A stretch of 64,000 bases of DNA, taken from positions 8,060,001 to 8,124,000 of the forward strand of contig OZ234500.1 in NCBI GenBank assembly GCA_965153455.1. The letters are read 5' to 3'. The notes under the pieces are model-generated. The model was not told the origin of the DNA and searched no databases. It saw only the letters and a program-made list of their open reading frames with translations. Position 1 is the first letter of the stretch; each line of letters begins with the position of its first letter. This stretch comes from Sphagnum compactum (Eukaryota > Bryophyta > Sphagnopsida > Sphagnales). This document shows positions 33,481-47,076 of the stretch, piece by piece. The translations under genes and the position numbers were made by a program.

Positions 33481-36400
33481 TTTAGAGTAGTTGCCAAACT
33501 TTAAACATAAACGACATCAAGGGCTTTCGCCAACGACATTTAGCCAATCAACTTGCAGACACATATCATTGTAACATATTCACCAATTGTTGTCAAAAGT
33601 GCATTCAACAAAAAGAAATGATAAAAAGCCAATACATCTGCCAAATTTCAGTGGATTGGCTAACTAATGATTTACCTTAGCTAAACTTGTGCAGAGCATT
33701 GTTTACATTAAGAGTATGGTTCAATTTGGATGGGGATCTTGCTAGTATCTATGGTTGGTTGAATGTTTTCCTCACCCAAAAACATTGTTTCAGTGTTCAC
33801 CAATGGATGATACTCTATGGATGGAAAGTACATCATCAACTTTTTTTTCATCGCAAGTTGTGTTCCAGATGTATGTGGCGATATGTAGATTTGAACTTTC
33901 CCTGAACCTTGTGAAAGGTTTGAATTCATGTATTGTGACCCAAAAAAAGGAGGGAACAAAATATTGGGGAAGCGAAGTTGTGTAGAATTTTGTCATTCAC
34001 TTTGGTGCCACAATACGATTTTCATGTACTAAGTGTCTTCACAAGGTTGGCTAATTGTCAAGTACCTTTTTTCATCATTTTTCAAATTCCAATCCTTGAA
34101 ACCCATAAGATGTTTTCATTCCAAGATTAGGATTGGAGCCATCAATAGACCACCCAAAAAAATTGTCATTTCTCATATAATTAAATTTTGTAAAATGTCA
34201 TTAAAATTTTCATAAATGCATCAACATCATAATCACCAACCAACCTATTAGAGAACTTTTAGGTTAATTGTCATTTTGTCACAAGCATGAAAACTGCCAT
34301 GACCGAGAAATTCCCAAATGCACAACAATTAGCACAAATTATAACATTTGAACAAGTGTTCTACATGTATATGGTTTAGGAGTTACAATTGATGCAAGTG
34401 TAAATGGCATAAATGCAATTTATTTATACTTTGCAAAAGTGAAAAACGATGTTAAATGCAAAACAAACACACTTACATAATACATGGCTTTACACAATTT
34501 GAGGGGATGGTCATGATGGACCAATCAAATTGGGCCAATGCAAAAGAAATAAGCAAATTAAATAAACAAAACTTTAAGATGCACCACTACTAATTAAACT
34601 ATGTAACTAATATGAATGATAATAACTTAATATATGTTTAATGATATACATTGGGGTAGGTTATTGAATGTCATCGATGAAACACTTTTTTCATGGATAT
34701 GATGGTTAAAATTTGACATTTAGCTGCATTGCCATTTGGTTGACACATTAGAATTTTTTTATTGGACTATTAGTGACATGTTACATTCAGGGTTTTTTTT
34801 TGTGCCAAATTTTCGCCACCTAGTCACAAAAAAAAAGGTTGGTGAATCCAACAAAGGGATTTTTGAGAATTTTTTTAAACAATTTGCCATATATCAAGAA
34901 AAAAATTTAGAAGTCACCAGATTTAGATAGTGTGTTCCATTAGGCCATTAGAACTAGGCAGGTTCCAAAAAAGATCTACTAGTCCGCCAAGATAGTCGCC
35001 ATTTATTGCTAATCGATGTTGAGGATCCTCAGCAATACACCTATTGAGGAATTTGAAAAAAAAACCCTAGTTTCATTAAGAGAAAAAAAATTCTTCCCTT
35101 TCACGATCACTTAATGTTACATCTCACCTTTAATGTGGTAGGTTGTGTTTTTCAATATTATTTATGGGGAAAGCACATTACATTGGATTTTAATGGAAGT
35201 TATAATGGCAATTGTTTCTAGGTTAATCAAGTCTTGTTGGATACAACTTAAATGCATTTGAAAAATTTAGGGGAAATGAGATGAGAGACTAAAATTTATA
35301 ATCATATCAACTTCGAAAATATCAAATTAAAAATATCAATATTCAATCAAAGGTGAACTTTGTAATGCAAGGTGCATCCAAGGTCATAGTCCCAAAAATC
35401 ATGGTTATGAACTTTTTGCTTTCAATGGAGTTGGAAAACATGTGTACAACTTTGGACCATTACACTTTGAAGTATAATAACATTTAAGATGAACAAATAA
35501 AGTAAGAAAAGTTCCCGTCTTCTTTAAAGATTTAAAAGGAAGATCTAGTAATCATTAAATCTTCTAAAGTCAATTCAAATATCTAAATTGATTTTTTCAA
35601 GACTAGTATTTAATATATGTGTTTTCAAAAGCTTTAATTAAGGGATCTTGAATTAGGACATGAAAAATATATTAATTTCAACATCATTCTTTTAAAAATT
35701 ATTTGAAACCCAGTTTCACAAAGCTCAAAATATATTGAAGATGAATTCTTGTAATAGATTTTCAACTACCTATTTAAGTCCACCCTATTGTGCTTTCACA
35801 TTTAAAAATATAATTTATCTATTTTTCCAAGTATGTTTTAGGGTGAAAGCATGGTAAATTAAACCAAAAACACATCTTGCCTAAAATGCAATTTTTAAAT
35901 ATGGAAATTTTCAAAATAAACACAAGCTCAAGTAAATTCAAAACATTTTGAATTGTCATTATGAAAACATTTATGCCTCCATTGACTTTATAACTAGGTG
36001 AATACAAAACTTTAAAAACTTTAATACAATAAAAGTAAGTAACAAGGATGCATGAAATTGATTAGTGAATATAGTGTTCTTTCATACTTTTACATTAGAA
36101 GTTTGATGCATTTTAATGATAATAGAAAAATGATGAAGTTCACAAGTACATTTGAATGTAAAATACAATATTTCATCTATTTGCAACCTACTTTATAAGT
36201 TGTGTGACCTTTGCCTATATTCCAATGGATTCACTTATATACTTTAAACATGTGGTTGTTAAAAGTCATAGAGCATGTTCATATTAAACAATTTCCTAAA
36301 TAATATTTTGCAATTCAATAAATCAAAGTTTGCTCAAGGGCTACTTTCCATTTATGTTACAAAGAACACAAGTGATATAATTTACATGCTTGGACCCTTT

Positions 36401-39400
36401 AACATTGAAAGTCTCCAATATTTAAATCTATGTCTTAAATGACACATAAAACATCATTATATGGTATCCATTGGATTTCATTGTAAAATAATGTCATAAT
36501 ACAAGGATTGTAGGTTTGTCCCAAAATACAAAAATCATGAATTAACATGTTGACTTTTGCATAAACTTTTAGATGTGAATGTTTTTCTTTGACATGCCAT
36601 GTTGAAAGGACACAAAGTAAACTAACAAGTATTGTTAAAAGCAAATACAAGACCATAATTATTTCCATGAATATATTCAACGTCACAATGTTGTAACCAA
36701 TTAGACTTCACACGTATTTCATCACAATACATGAACCAAAAAAACGCAATAAAAATATTGGTAAGGTCAAAGATCCTTGAAAAACTTATTTTGAAGCTAA
36801 AAATTAAAGAATATGCTAACCAGAAGCCTGAAAAAAACATTTGTATGTTTTCAAGGCTAATATACAAAATGGTGAAAAAATAACATTAAACTAAACCTAG
36901 TCGAGACCTTGTCTAGATTACAACAACCTTAAACCTAATTAAGTACCTAATGAAATATAAGAAAAACACCACATGGAGGCGCATTGGCCACCACATGTGC
37001 TTCATTTATGTAGGTTTCAATAAATAAATAAATAAAATGTTTTAGTTAAAATGGGGACAAAGGTCCTTTTTCATCTTCTTTCTTACATATGAAATCATTA
37101 TGCCTTCTTGAACTTTGAAGCTTGTTGTTCCTCCTAGCATGCTACTTGTATTGCATGAAAGTTTTTTAATTCAAAGCTTTGATATTGGTTTGAAAGTGGT
37201 TTGAACCAATGTTGGGCCGATATCACAAAGTGACTTAGGTATCACCCTAGTATGACCCACATATTAGTGTTAAAACATTACAAGGTATCAAATTTGGTGA
37301 TATCATGTTCGATATTTAAACTAATATTTAGACTATTAATTCTCTCTTGTGTGACAACTAGCCTTGAGAACTAAGTCCAACCCGTGCCTTTCAAAATAAT
37401 GAAACATGGGTGGGGTAAAAGATTTTTACCTATGCCATACCAATCAAAAGCAACTAGTAAATTTCCTTCTCTTTAAGACTTTTTTTTCTTGTTTTGTTTC
37501 TTTGTTGTTTCTTATTTCTTTTGGTCTTGACATTGTGTTCTTTCATCTTTAAGGAAACTAAAGTCTTTTGTTGCACTTCTTTTATGTATTTTTGTCTTTG
37601 GCATTTGTTTTTTGCTTTTTCAAGGGACATTGTTTTCCTTCATTTGTTCCTCTTTTTTTTTTCCTCTCTTTCATTTTTTGTCATTGTTTTGGTCTCTCCA
37701 ATTCTTTATGTCATATTCTTTAGATTGTCATTACAAAAGGTTTTGTCCTACGTCTGTCATCAAGATAGGGATCTTTTGTATTTTCATTGTTTTATTGAAT
37801 TTCTAACCTCTTGTGTTTTGTTTTTAACCAGATTTTGACTTTTTTTTTATAATTGTTTTTAACAAGGCTTTGACTTTTTCTCTAGTTTTTTTAACAAGAT
37901 TTTGGAATTTGGTTAATCAACATTCCAAAATTAATAACAACTTGCGAGGTCTCCCCATTTTCCTTTTTTCTTTAGGTTAAAAGTCTTGTTTCATTATTTT
38001 TTTGTACATCTATTGATTTGTCCTGGATTTAATTTTCTAGTAGAAATTTATAGTTTGTAATTAAACTAATCTACAACCTATTGTAATTTTCAAAATGTTC
38101 ATTTTCATTCTAAAAACCAAGAATTTTTTTTATAATGTCTTCCCAAAGAACAATAATGTTTACAAATTTTATAATATTTTTTCTAACATTTTTATGCAAG
38201 CATGGCTTCAACAAGGCTTTGGATTGGAATATGGTGAAATCCATTTCTACTAATGTTAAAACATAGCAACCCTTCAAAACTAAAATGCAAGTTTTTTGTG
38301 AAACAATTTAAAGCTACTTCTATTACACATGTGAAACAACATTTTTTAAAAATTGAACATAAACTAAATACTAAAATGTGTTCTAATATTCGAGAAGAAC
38401 ATTGCAAATTGTTGAAGGAAACATCTACAAAACAAGAAAGAAATAAATAATCATTAAGTCAAATATTGTCCATTCCAACCCATGACCTTGCAACTACCTT
38501 GCAATCACTATCATTTGCAACTAAAATTGGAATAGTCCTACATGGTATCCCAATTGCAAATGCTCCTAATCATAGTTTCAACTACAACCAACATTGTAGT
38601 CACAATTGTGACTATATTTTGCAACTAGTAAGAAGGATTAGATGAGAAGGAGATGAAAAGTGAGTTCATGTCAACTATATTCACTAACATCCAATAATGG
38701 ATGAAAACTCAATCATTTTTATGACTTGTACTTTGAGTTTATGACTATACATAACTAACTAGATCAAATAAGGTCTTCTATTTGACTTATGTTGTGACTA
38801 CAAATCCAAATTACAAAAGCAAATAAAATTGTGACAAATCTTAGTTTCAAGTCCAAGTTTCATATCACAGAACATTGCAACTATGAATCCTAGTTCAAGT
38901 TATAAAACATGTTGGTATGCAAAAATGAAATAAATCAAGAGTTGAAGTCAAGAACATGACAAAGTGATTCACAAAAAAGGGAAATTTTAAAATCCTAAAA
39001 TCATTAGCTGGAAAATAGTAATCAAACAATGTCAGGACATGTGCCAAGTAAAACATATGTTAACTAGGTTGGTATGCTAGGAAGATAAATCAATAGGTTA
39101 AATAGGTAACTTGACTAGGTAAACAATTTAGGCTTGGTTTGATCATGGGTGATTAATTGGGTAGGTAGATAGGTAGAAAAGGTCTAAGTAAGTAGGTAGT
39201 CATTTTAAAATAATCTTATTTTAATTTGGGATTAAAAAGTTTAATGTGCACATCTAATTACATAGCTTATAACATTGAAAAAAAAAACACATATAGGATA
39301 AAAACATTTAGTGGATTAAAAAAAATTATCCCATATATTTCGTCTTTCATTTCAACCTTGTAAACCTTGTAGTAAGGAAGTATATTTGAAAAATTGAAAA

Positions 39401-41239
39401 CATTTTTTAAAATGTTATTTGGGATGAACCAATCAAAAAGGATTGACCCTAAAAGCTAAACCTAAGTTTTTTAAAAAATTAACTTACCTATTTAGACCTT
39501 ACCTACTTAAATTGAATTTAAAATTTCATTAAAAAAAAATCACATTAGGTCACATGGCAAAATTCGAATGGTCCATGTGGAATAATCTTAAACTATCCAT
39601 TTTGGACAAATGAAAGAAAAAAGACTATTCAATTTTTGTAATTTAAAATTACATATGCCTCTACACGTGACAATGTGTAATTGGTGGTACTTAGTTGCAA
39701 ATAGTGATAAGTAGTTACAAATAATTACATGGTCAAAAGATGATATATATATTTGAATGTATATTTCATTCATGAAACACTTGTTAATGTCATGCTTAGA
39801 CCATATTTGTAACTACATACTGAATATGATTTCACTTATGCAACTAATGGAAATTTAACTGTAATAATCATCTACAATTAATTTCTAGTTGCATATTGAA
39901 GTTGCAAAATGGAAGTTTTCTAATAGTGATGAATTTTTTTTTTGCATTTTTTGTTTTTCTTTGTAGTAGCTCTTGGTTGAAAGTAATATTTTCAACACTT
40001 GTTGCATTCAAGTTTTTTATGTTTATTCAAGGTCCTATATAGTTGAGTGAACATTTGTGTTGTAAATCACCTTGGCTTTTTCAAGCTCAATTAAAAAAAT
40101 GGCTCCAACTAATACCTTGAAGCATGAAATTAAAATATTATTCATCTTCAAGGGGTCATCAAAGACTTGGGGCTCGATGAAACTTCAATAGAGTTGTATG
40201 ACAACCCCTATTTTCATTGTTTTTGGCTTTCAATTTTTTTCATTCTTCAATGCTTGATTTTTTAACAAGTTCTTTTTTTATTTATTAACATGTGGTCTAA
40301 CATTTTGAGTCTAAGGTAAGGTATGCAAGAATTTAACATTAACTGAAATTCAAATCAACATATTGAGTTAGTAAATTATTCAAGCTTCAATAGGTACTTA
40401 TATGTGAAAATAATTGGGTGAATAAAATATTAAATTGGCTTTAAACTTGGTGATAAAAATCTTCGATTGTTATCACAAGTTGTCTTGTGGTATTTAAAAT
40501 GTGATGAGAAATGTGCTTGGTTTGTGGGGGTTCTCATAATATGTAAAATGCACACATTGAAAGTAAAAGGGTCTGGTTGCCATCATAAATGTCAATTGGG
40601 ATGTTGTAATATTGAATGTCTCATGTTATTTCTACCTCAATGGTTTGAACTCTCTTGATGTGCGAGAATTTTGCAAGGTGTTTGATGTGTGAAAATGCAA
40701 CATGCATAGGTGTAGTGAGATTACCACTTCATCCATTCACTTACAACCTTATAAAATTCCAAGTTTAAGGCTTGTTGGATTGAAAGGGAACTATTATTTG
40801 GCACCTTATCTTGGAAAAAACATGATTTGATTATTGACAATTTGTTTGTATAAGTCCAGACCTTAAGTCTCTCATATATTCCTCCATTTTTTGTTTATTT
40901 TATGGAGGATGACAACTACTAGAGCTTCTTATAAAAAGAAAAAAAAGTTTTCATACTTAACCATAAAGGTGTATTCAGGCATAATGCTTGAATAGCAAGC
41001 AACCCAAACAACTTGTCATGTCTCCCAATTATTTTAATAATGGGTCCAAGAAACCAAAGGATACAAGTAACTAATTAGAGCATCCCATGTCAAACTATGT
41101 TTTAGAGTTAAATGATGATGATAACAATTAAAAGGGGAAAGAAGAAGAGTACAACATCCTCCCAAAAGTTCTACCAACAAATATTTAAAGAGGCCACATC
41201 CAATGAGGACCCCAAACCCTACTAAAGAGGTTTAAGCAA
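33481..41239. other. Long intergenic stretch; no gene recognised
   Basis: AT-rich DNA with only short chance reading frames. 33500-33960 may hold further decayed copia sequence. 37480-37880 is T-rich low complexity. 38450-39930 is rich in TTGCAACTA-like motifs and ends at a CACTA-type terminus at about 39928. I could not support any host gene in this 7.7 kb. Confidence 0.55.
39905..39928 (-). mobile_element. Possible CACTA-type transposon terminus
   Basis: Read on the minus strand from 39928, the sequence begins CACTATTAGAAAACTTCC, similar to the CACTAxxAGAAA termini of plant CACTA elements. Subterminal TTGCAACT motifs in both orientations follow inward. The opposite end was not found, so the extent is unknown. 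Confidence 0.35.
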
Positions 41240-41249
41240 TTTATCAATT

Positions 41250-41628
41250 TCATTTAAGTTGAGATTCAAAATTTTATTGAATGTCCATGGATTTCATTTT
41301 TGATTCCCCAAAGGTCTACTTTGTTGGAATGGGTGGAAATTGCATTTTTTTGTTCCAAAAATTACTTCCCATATGTGTTTGAATCCCATTTGTTTCATAC
41401 CCACCCTCCCAAAGCCTCATTATGTGCCTTAATATATATATCGCTCACTTAGGTTGAGGTTTAAAGTGTCAATGAATGTCTATGGAATTACTCTTTGATT
41501 CCCCAAAGGTTTGCAAGTTGTTGGATTGGGTGAAAATATAGTTTACTTGTTCAAAGAATGACTCCCAATGTGTGTTTGGATTAAAATTGTTTCATATTGA
41601 TCCCCTCCCAAAGTTTCATTTTTTCCTA

Positions 41629-41665
<37 letters not shown>

Positions 41666-42225
41666 TTGATATATAAACAACACATATATCAACAATATAT
41701 TGTTGTGATAAATAGCTCCCTTTAGGTTTACACTTTGTTGGATTGGGTGGAAATAGGATATCTTAGTTCAAAGAATTGTTCCCATGTGTGCTTGGATTAA
41801 ATTTGTTTTATACCCACCCCATCCCAAAACCTTTACCCTTTTGTCCCTTGATTTTTCTTGGCCTCCCTAGGGTTGAGGCCGAGAATGATATTAAATGTCT
41901 ATCGAATCAATTTTTAACTTAATAAAGGCCTACACTTTGTTGGTTTGGGTTGAAATAAGATTTATTTATTCCAATTATTATTCCCATGTGTGCTTGGATT
42001 AAATTTGTTTCATACCCTCCCAAAGCCTAAGTCATTTTGTCCTTTGATATATCATTCTCTTTTGTTCATTTAGGTTTAGGTCAAGATTATCATTAGTGTC
42101 TAGGAAGTTAATTTTGGAGTTAATAAAGGCCTGCATTTTGTTGGTTTGGGTTGAAATATAGTCTATATGTTCCAAGAATTCTTCCCATGTGTGCTTGGAT
42201 GAAATTTGTTTCATACCCACCAAGG
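41250..42225. repeat. About 200-bp tandem repeat, five diverged units
   Basis: The phrase GTTGGATTGGGTGGAAAT and variants occurs at about 41323, 41519, 41730, 41938 and 42138 (spacings ~196-211 bp). Each is followed by TTCCCATGTGTGCTTGGATT and then CATACCCACCCTCCCAAAG. Unit 2/3 is expanded by a (TA)n tract. A single related unit lies near 44510-44600, beyond the hAT remnant and minisatellite, so the array may once have been longer and been split by insertion. Confidence 0.85.
41631..41662. repeat. (AT)16 microsatellite
   Basis: Uninterrupted alternating AT for 32 bp inside the ~200-bp tandem array. Confidence 0.9.
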
Positions 42226-42639
42226 TTTATTTTATAAATTTTAAAAATAGCATGAGTGGCAACAAGACTACCCTCAATTATACCTAAGTGGTTCCTTATG
42301 TAAATTTCACAGAGGGTAGGTGGTTTTTTGACCATTTGCTGGGCCATTTTTTTTTAAAACCTCCACTTTTCCAAAATCTTTTTTTAAGGTAAGTGCAATT
42401 GGCATCAATACACTAAGGTAGAATGTGGCTCCCATTTTTTTTCCAAGGTAGGTGCAATTAAAACCCACCAAAAAACCTAAAGCTGAATATAATTAAAATT
42501 TTGTTTTCAAAATAAATGTAATTGGCATCCAGAAAATAATACAAAGTAGGTTCAAAGTAGACTTTGAAATTTAGAAAAATCAAACCTAAAATTAAATTAA
42601 CACTAATACTTTCAGGGGGAGTTGAACCCTAGTTTGAAA

Positions 42640-43500
42640 TCAAACTTCGCCCATTGTAACTCAAAATCGCACCCACCACACCCAAATGTTAATAAAACTC
42701 ATGAACAAATAATTATCTTCACCAAACATGTTCGGATTGTGGAAATAGAAACACTTGGATATAAAAAAACCAAACCTTTCAAGTGGTAACACTAATATGC
42801 ACTTTCCAATCTTTCCATGTTGTGATTGCATCCTGATAAAAGAAACTTTCTTGTGTATAAAACTTTGTGCAAACATTCGAACAATTGTGTCCAAATTAGG
42901 TCCCAACCTATTGTGTAACTTATTTTTCATGAAAGCAAGCATTGAAAAAGTGCACTCGTCTTCCACAGATCCAAGAATTGATACCATAACAATTTTTGCC
43001 AACTTCAAGAACTCACTTAGCCACTTAGTTAACAAAGTATTGTTGTTGATTGTAACCCACATTTTAGTCACTAGATTCTTATCATAAGGCTCACTCGTGA
43101 ATGCTCACATTGGTAAGAGGTGGTAGGATCAGAGTACATCATGAAAAGATCAAAGTTGGGCAAATTTTCACAACTGCAACAAAGTCACATATGAACACAT
43201 CCCTCCCCTAAGCATTGATTGCCTCCAACAATGGCAATAGACAAGATAGACCCAACAATGTAAGAACATCACAAAGGAAGTAAAATTCAACCTCATTTGA
43301 GCAATTGAAGCATTGTCCTATGACATCTTCACATTCAACGTTTTATACTCTACCAACACACATTTCAAGGGCTCCAAAATAAATATCCAACAAGTCTTCA
43401 CATTCCGCAAAATTTTGAGCCCTCCTATTTCCATGATCTCGACAAGTTTAGTGAACTCCAAATGTTGCTTAAGGGAACTAGAAAAGTAAGAATACAAAGA
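42640..43500 (-). pseudogene. hAT-like transposase remnant (C), C-terminal part
   Basis: The minus-strand frame 43071-42661 contains MVSILGSVEDECTFSMLAFM and KNKLHNRLGPNLDTIVRMFA, the C-terminal dimerisation block of hAT-type transposases, closely similar to the block in remnant B. The region to 43500 has short related fragments in other frames. The catalytic part is not recognisable. Confidence 0.65.
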
Positions 43501-43810
43501 TTACACATTACTATAAAAACATGATTTTTATGCCCCTAACAATGTGATTAAAATGACTATAGAATTAGCTATAGTCACTCCATAATGACTAACCATGTTT
43601 ATTTTCATTAAACCCCAAAGTAGGCATGTCTAATTTGATTAACTTTGATTAGTGTTTTAGTCACATCGGACATCCCCACATACATGTGGAATTTTCTTTG
43701 CTTACATGGAATGTGCCACTTTACTTGAACGACTAAAAATAGACATAAACTTTTTGACATGGATTATGAGATTTCCAATATGACTAAATTAGGTTCACAC
43801 TATTATTAAT

Positions 43811-44086
43811 AGGTTTTTAAAATGACTATGACATGCGCAATATGATTGAATAATGTTGTTAATGTTGCTAGTAGGTTTTTGACATGGATTATAACATGTG
43901 CAATATGATTAAATAAAGTCATTGATGTTACTAGTCGGTTTCTGACATGGATTATGATATGTGCCTTATGACTAAATAAGGTCGTTGATGCTACTAGTAG
44001 GTTTCCAACATGGACTAAATGAGATGTGAAATATGACTAAATAAGGTCATTGATGCTACTAGTAAGTTTACAACATGTACTAAAGA
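43811..44086. repeat. 63-bp minisatellite, four and a half units
   Basis: Units beginning AGGTTTTTGACATGGATTAT start at 43811, 43873, 43936, 43999 and 44064. Each contains a GTGCAATATGATTAAATAA-like block and ends in GATGTTACTAGT. Periods are 62-65 bp. Confidence 0.85.
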
Positions 44087-44089
44087 GGT

Positions 44090-45219
44090 GGTGAACATCT
44101 ACAACAAATAAATCGGGAAGACGATGAATGCTTAAAGAAGCTTTCAAGAGGGATGGTGAAATGAGGTTGAGAAAAAGGAGGTGAGGTGGTGAATGTTATA
44201 GAAGGGAAGGCAAGGAAGGTGGCGAAATGAGGGGATGAAGGGGAGGGTTTACACAAATGAGGATCTATGGAGATGACAAATCTGGTTCTCAAACATTTTT
44301 GATCTACGATGGAGGTGACAACTTATTATTGAACAATGGATGTTGTTTGCGATCGAGCATCTATGGAAATGCCGACTTCAGCTACCTAATCATGTTTTTT
44401 ACATGATTTTCTCTTCATGTCATTTGTCAGCCCTAATTTTTAGTCACCTTTTGGTGAAAATTCGCACCAAAAAAAATTGCTGATATCTACCCGCTTCCAA
44501 AGCTAGCCTCATCCATTTTGTCCTTTGATATCTCTGTTTAGGTTGAAGATGTCATTGAGTGTCCATAGAGTCAATTTTGGACGTTGTTGGTTTGTTGGTT
44601 TGATTGTCCTTATGTAATTAGTATGGGTGTCATTAGTTGTCATGAAGCTCCATTGGATTGTGATTCATAAACTTTTGAGTAAACCAGGTTATGATGGTCC
44701 ATTTTTTTGTTTCGAACTCGTTATAGCTATATCTACAAACTACCCCAAACTTGTACTCAATCTTTGCCAAAACTGGGGATGAAATCAAAAGGCAGGATAA
44801 AAACAAGTGCACAGGTAAAAAAGAAATGGGGAACCAAACTGATTTCCTGGCCTAAAATTGGTCCTCACAAGGAGTTTCGCCCCCAGTTTTGGATCTGCAT
44901 TATCTGCACATACACTGCTGCCTCATATTCTTCACTAAATCAAGCCTTGTAAAGATATAATGCTGCAAATCTTGTGAACTGATACACGGTTTTATTCATT
45001 GGCACCCATTTTTCGGTCACTTTTATGGCTCCGCAAAAATTGGGGATGAGACAGGGAGTAAAGGGTGAAATTAGGGCCCAAAGACAGGGTGACCAAAAGG
45101 ACAGCCAAAGAACCAACAGTGCCAGTGACTAGGAAAGAACTGCAAAAGAGTCTTAGAACTTGGCAAAGGTAATTTGTACAGAACCCTCTAGTGACTCTTG
45201 TAAGTATCCTTGGTCCTAA
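44090..45219. other. Intergenic; no gene recognised
   Basis: Contains the isolated ~200-bp repeat unit near 44510-44600 and sequences with GCCAAAACTGGGGATGA-like phrases that resemble dispersed repeats at about 23980 and 52490-52600. Confidence 0.5.
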
Positions 45220-45338
45220 TCTTATATATAAAGTACCTTGTCCGTCCGTGTGTGCGTGCGTCGAGGTCCTGACAGTCGAGGTCCTGTCCGTCCGTCGAGG
45301 TCCTGAAACCCAGACCCCAAATTGTAAAAGTGCCTTGT

Positions 45339-45360
45339 CTGTCCGTCCGTCCGTCCGTCG
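45339..45360. repeat. (GTCC)n microsatellite
   Basis: GTCCGTCCGTCCGTCCGTC inside the 5' part of the Helitron, with other GTCCGTCC copies at about 45240-45248 and 45287-45295. Confidence 0.8.
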
Positions 45361-45404
45361 GCAGTTCTGTGCACGAAAACCCGGCAGTTCTGTGATTAGT
45401 TTTT

Positions 45405-45840
45405 ACGTTCCGTCCAATGAGCTCAGAGTTGTCGATGGTTATGAGGATGAGATATCATGTATTTGTAGTTCCGTCCAATTAGGAGGAATGATTTGTGGAT
45501 GAAATATTAAAGATTTTGTAGTTTTGTCCACTTAGAGTTTTGGATGGATTGATTATGTGGATGAAATATTTATGTATTCGTAAGTTCCGTCTAATGATAA
45601 GTTTTGCATGGTGATTTATTTGGATGAAATATCATGTATTTGTAATTCCGTCCAATTAGGAGTTCTGGATGGATGATTATGCAGGTGAAAATATTACGTA
45701 TTTAGAGTTCCATCTAATTAGGAGTTCTGGATGGATTGATGATGTGGATGAAACATTATTTATTTATATAATTCTATCCAATTAGGAGTTCTGGATGGAT
45801 GATTATGTGGATGAAAATATCATTATATTTGATTCCAGTT
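45405..45840. repeat. About 62-bp minisatellite inside the Helitron, seven units
   Basis: Units start with TTCCGTCCAATTAGGAGTTC-like sequence and contain GGATGATTATGTGGATGAAA. Seven units can be followed, the last three the most similar to each other. Internal minisatellites are frequent in non-autonomous Helitrons. Confidence 0.8.
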
Positions 45841-45887
45841 TTTTCCCAGTGCCGTGTCGTGCCTTGCAGGCGCGGGTTACCACTAGT

Positions 45888-47076
45888 ATCTGATTAAGTA
45901 ACTAAGCACAACGGCAATGATATTTAACAATGAGAAGAATTTCCAAGTAGGGCAACGAGACTCTTCTAATTGTGTTCTTGACTGCAAACTGTAGCAACCA
46001 AATAAATGGGACAAAACTCTTTTAAAAAGTCAGCTTATTGAAAACAGAATTGTGTAGTCACAAATTTGTGACAAAGCTCAATTGCATGCAAGTAACAAAG
46101 AGAAAGCCCTGTGCGCATCATGAAACACATTTTGCTTTCAGCACACATGCTTTTGCTCATCATTTCAGCAAACCTTGATGGTACAAGTCTCCTTGTATGA
46201 CCCTAACTGGTCAAGAGGAGACAACAACCTGCTTAAAATCCTATGTCTATGGTATAGATGTGCTTATTCCTGTCCTACGTGTCCTCATTTGAGGTTAAAT
46301 ATTCCTAACTACAGTCTGTGCAACCATATCTGTGACATGAAGCACAGAATGCTTACCAATCTAACAATCGTGGAATCTGTTCCACGCATTGATGGAACTT
46401 CAGCAGATGTTGTGGAGAGGATTCCTCGTTTGAATTTGATAATTTGGGACATCCTGCATACTTTAGAGTCAACCAGAATTTCTGGATCGTAAGCTGGATA
46501 CAAACAAGATTGTACATGCCAAACATACATGTTCCACCAAGCTCAAACTTTCGACACCTCAGTGGATGGTTTGGTGAAGGTGGCATGGACGCATCAAGGG
46601 GGATGTGAGGTAGTTGGTTGGAGCTACAAGTGGATAGAGAGCAATAGAAATCTCGACCATCAGCACTATTATATGTGTAGGAGGTGGTTTAAGTGAAGGT
46701 CAAACTAGACAATTGCAGCCAAATCTTGTGGTATTGATGGTGGAACTGCTGTTGTTGGTGATGGGCTAGATGTTGGAGTCTGCACAAGTCACCACAATCA
46801 TTCAGAACATATATGAGGGGGTAAAATACAAAGAAGTGAGATTTCTTTTGAATCAGTTACTCAAATGTTTGTCTGAAGAATGAAATGGGAGTTATTTGGT
46901 GGAAAGGAGCATGTATGTACTATGCAATGCTCAAAACTTTTCCCTCATCTTCCCATCTATTTTTAATCTGAAGAGTGAGCTGGCTTTATTACAGATACCA
47001 AAACATTCTACAGCTTCTTGGCCAGCTCCCAGGTTTCTCAAATGTCACTCCTCAGGTTGATTCACACAGAACCTCC
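45888..47076. other. 3' flank of the RING-CH gene; no second gene recognised
   Basis: Probably includes the 3' UTR of the minus-strand RING-CH gene. Short open frames on both strands at 46175-46590 show no recognisable features and overlap each other. Confidence 0.45.

Larger units (their letters stand above)
45220..45886 (+). mobile_element. Short non-autonomous Helitron (667 bp)
   Basis: The element begins with TCTTATATATAAAG directly after A (45219) and ends with CTAG at 45883-45886 directly before T (45887), which is insertion into an A^T dinucleotide without target duplication, as for Helitrons. Eight bases before CTAG is a hairpin: CGTGCC (45858-45863), loop TTGCA, GGCGCG (45869-45874), six pairs with one T-G. 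5'-TC, 3' hairpin and CTRR are the defining Helitron termini. No Rep/helicase is present, so it depends on an autonomous partner. The body consists of a GTCC-rich start and a ~62-bp minisatellite. The inferred empty site is CCTAA^TATCTG. Confidence 0.75.

Noticed and set aside
45240-45500. Plus-strand frame with Cys/Pro/Arg-rich content
   Set aside because: Lies within the (GTCC)n-containing 5' part of the Helitron and has no conserved features.
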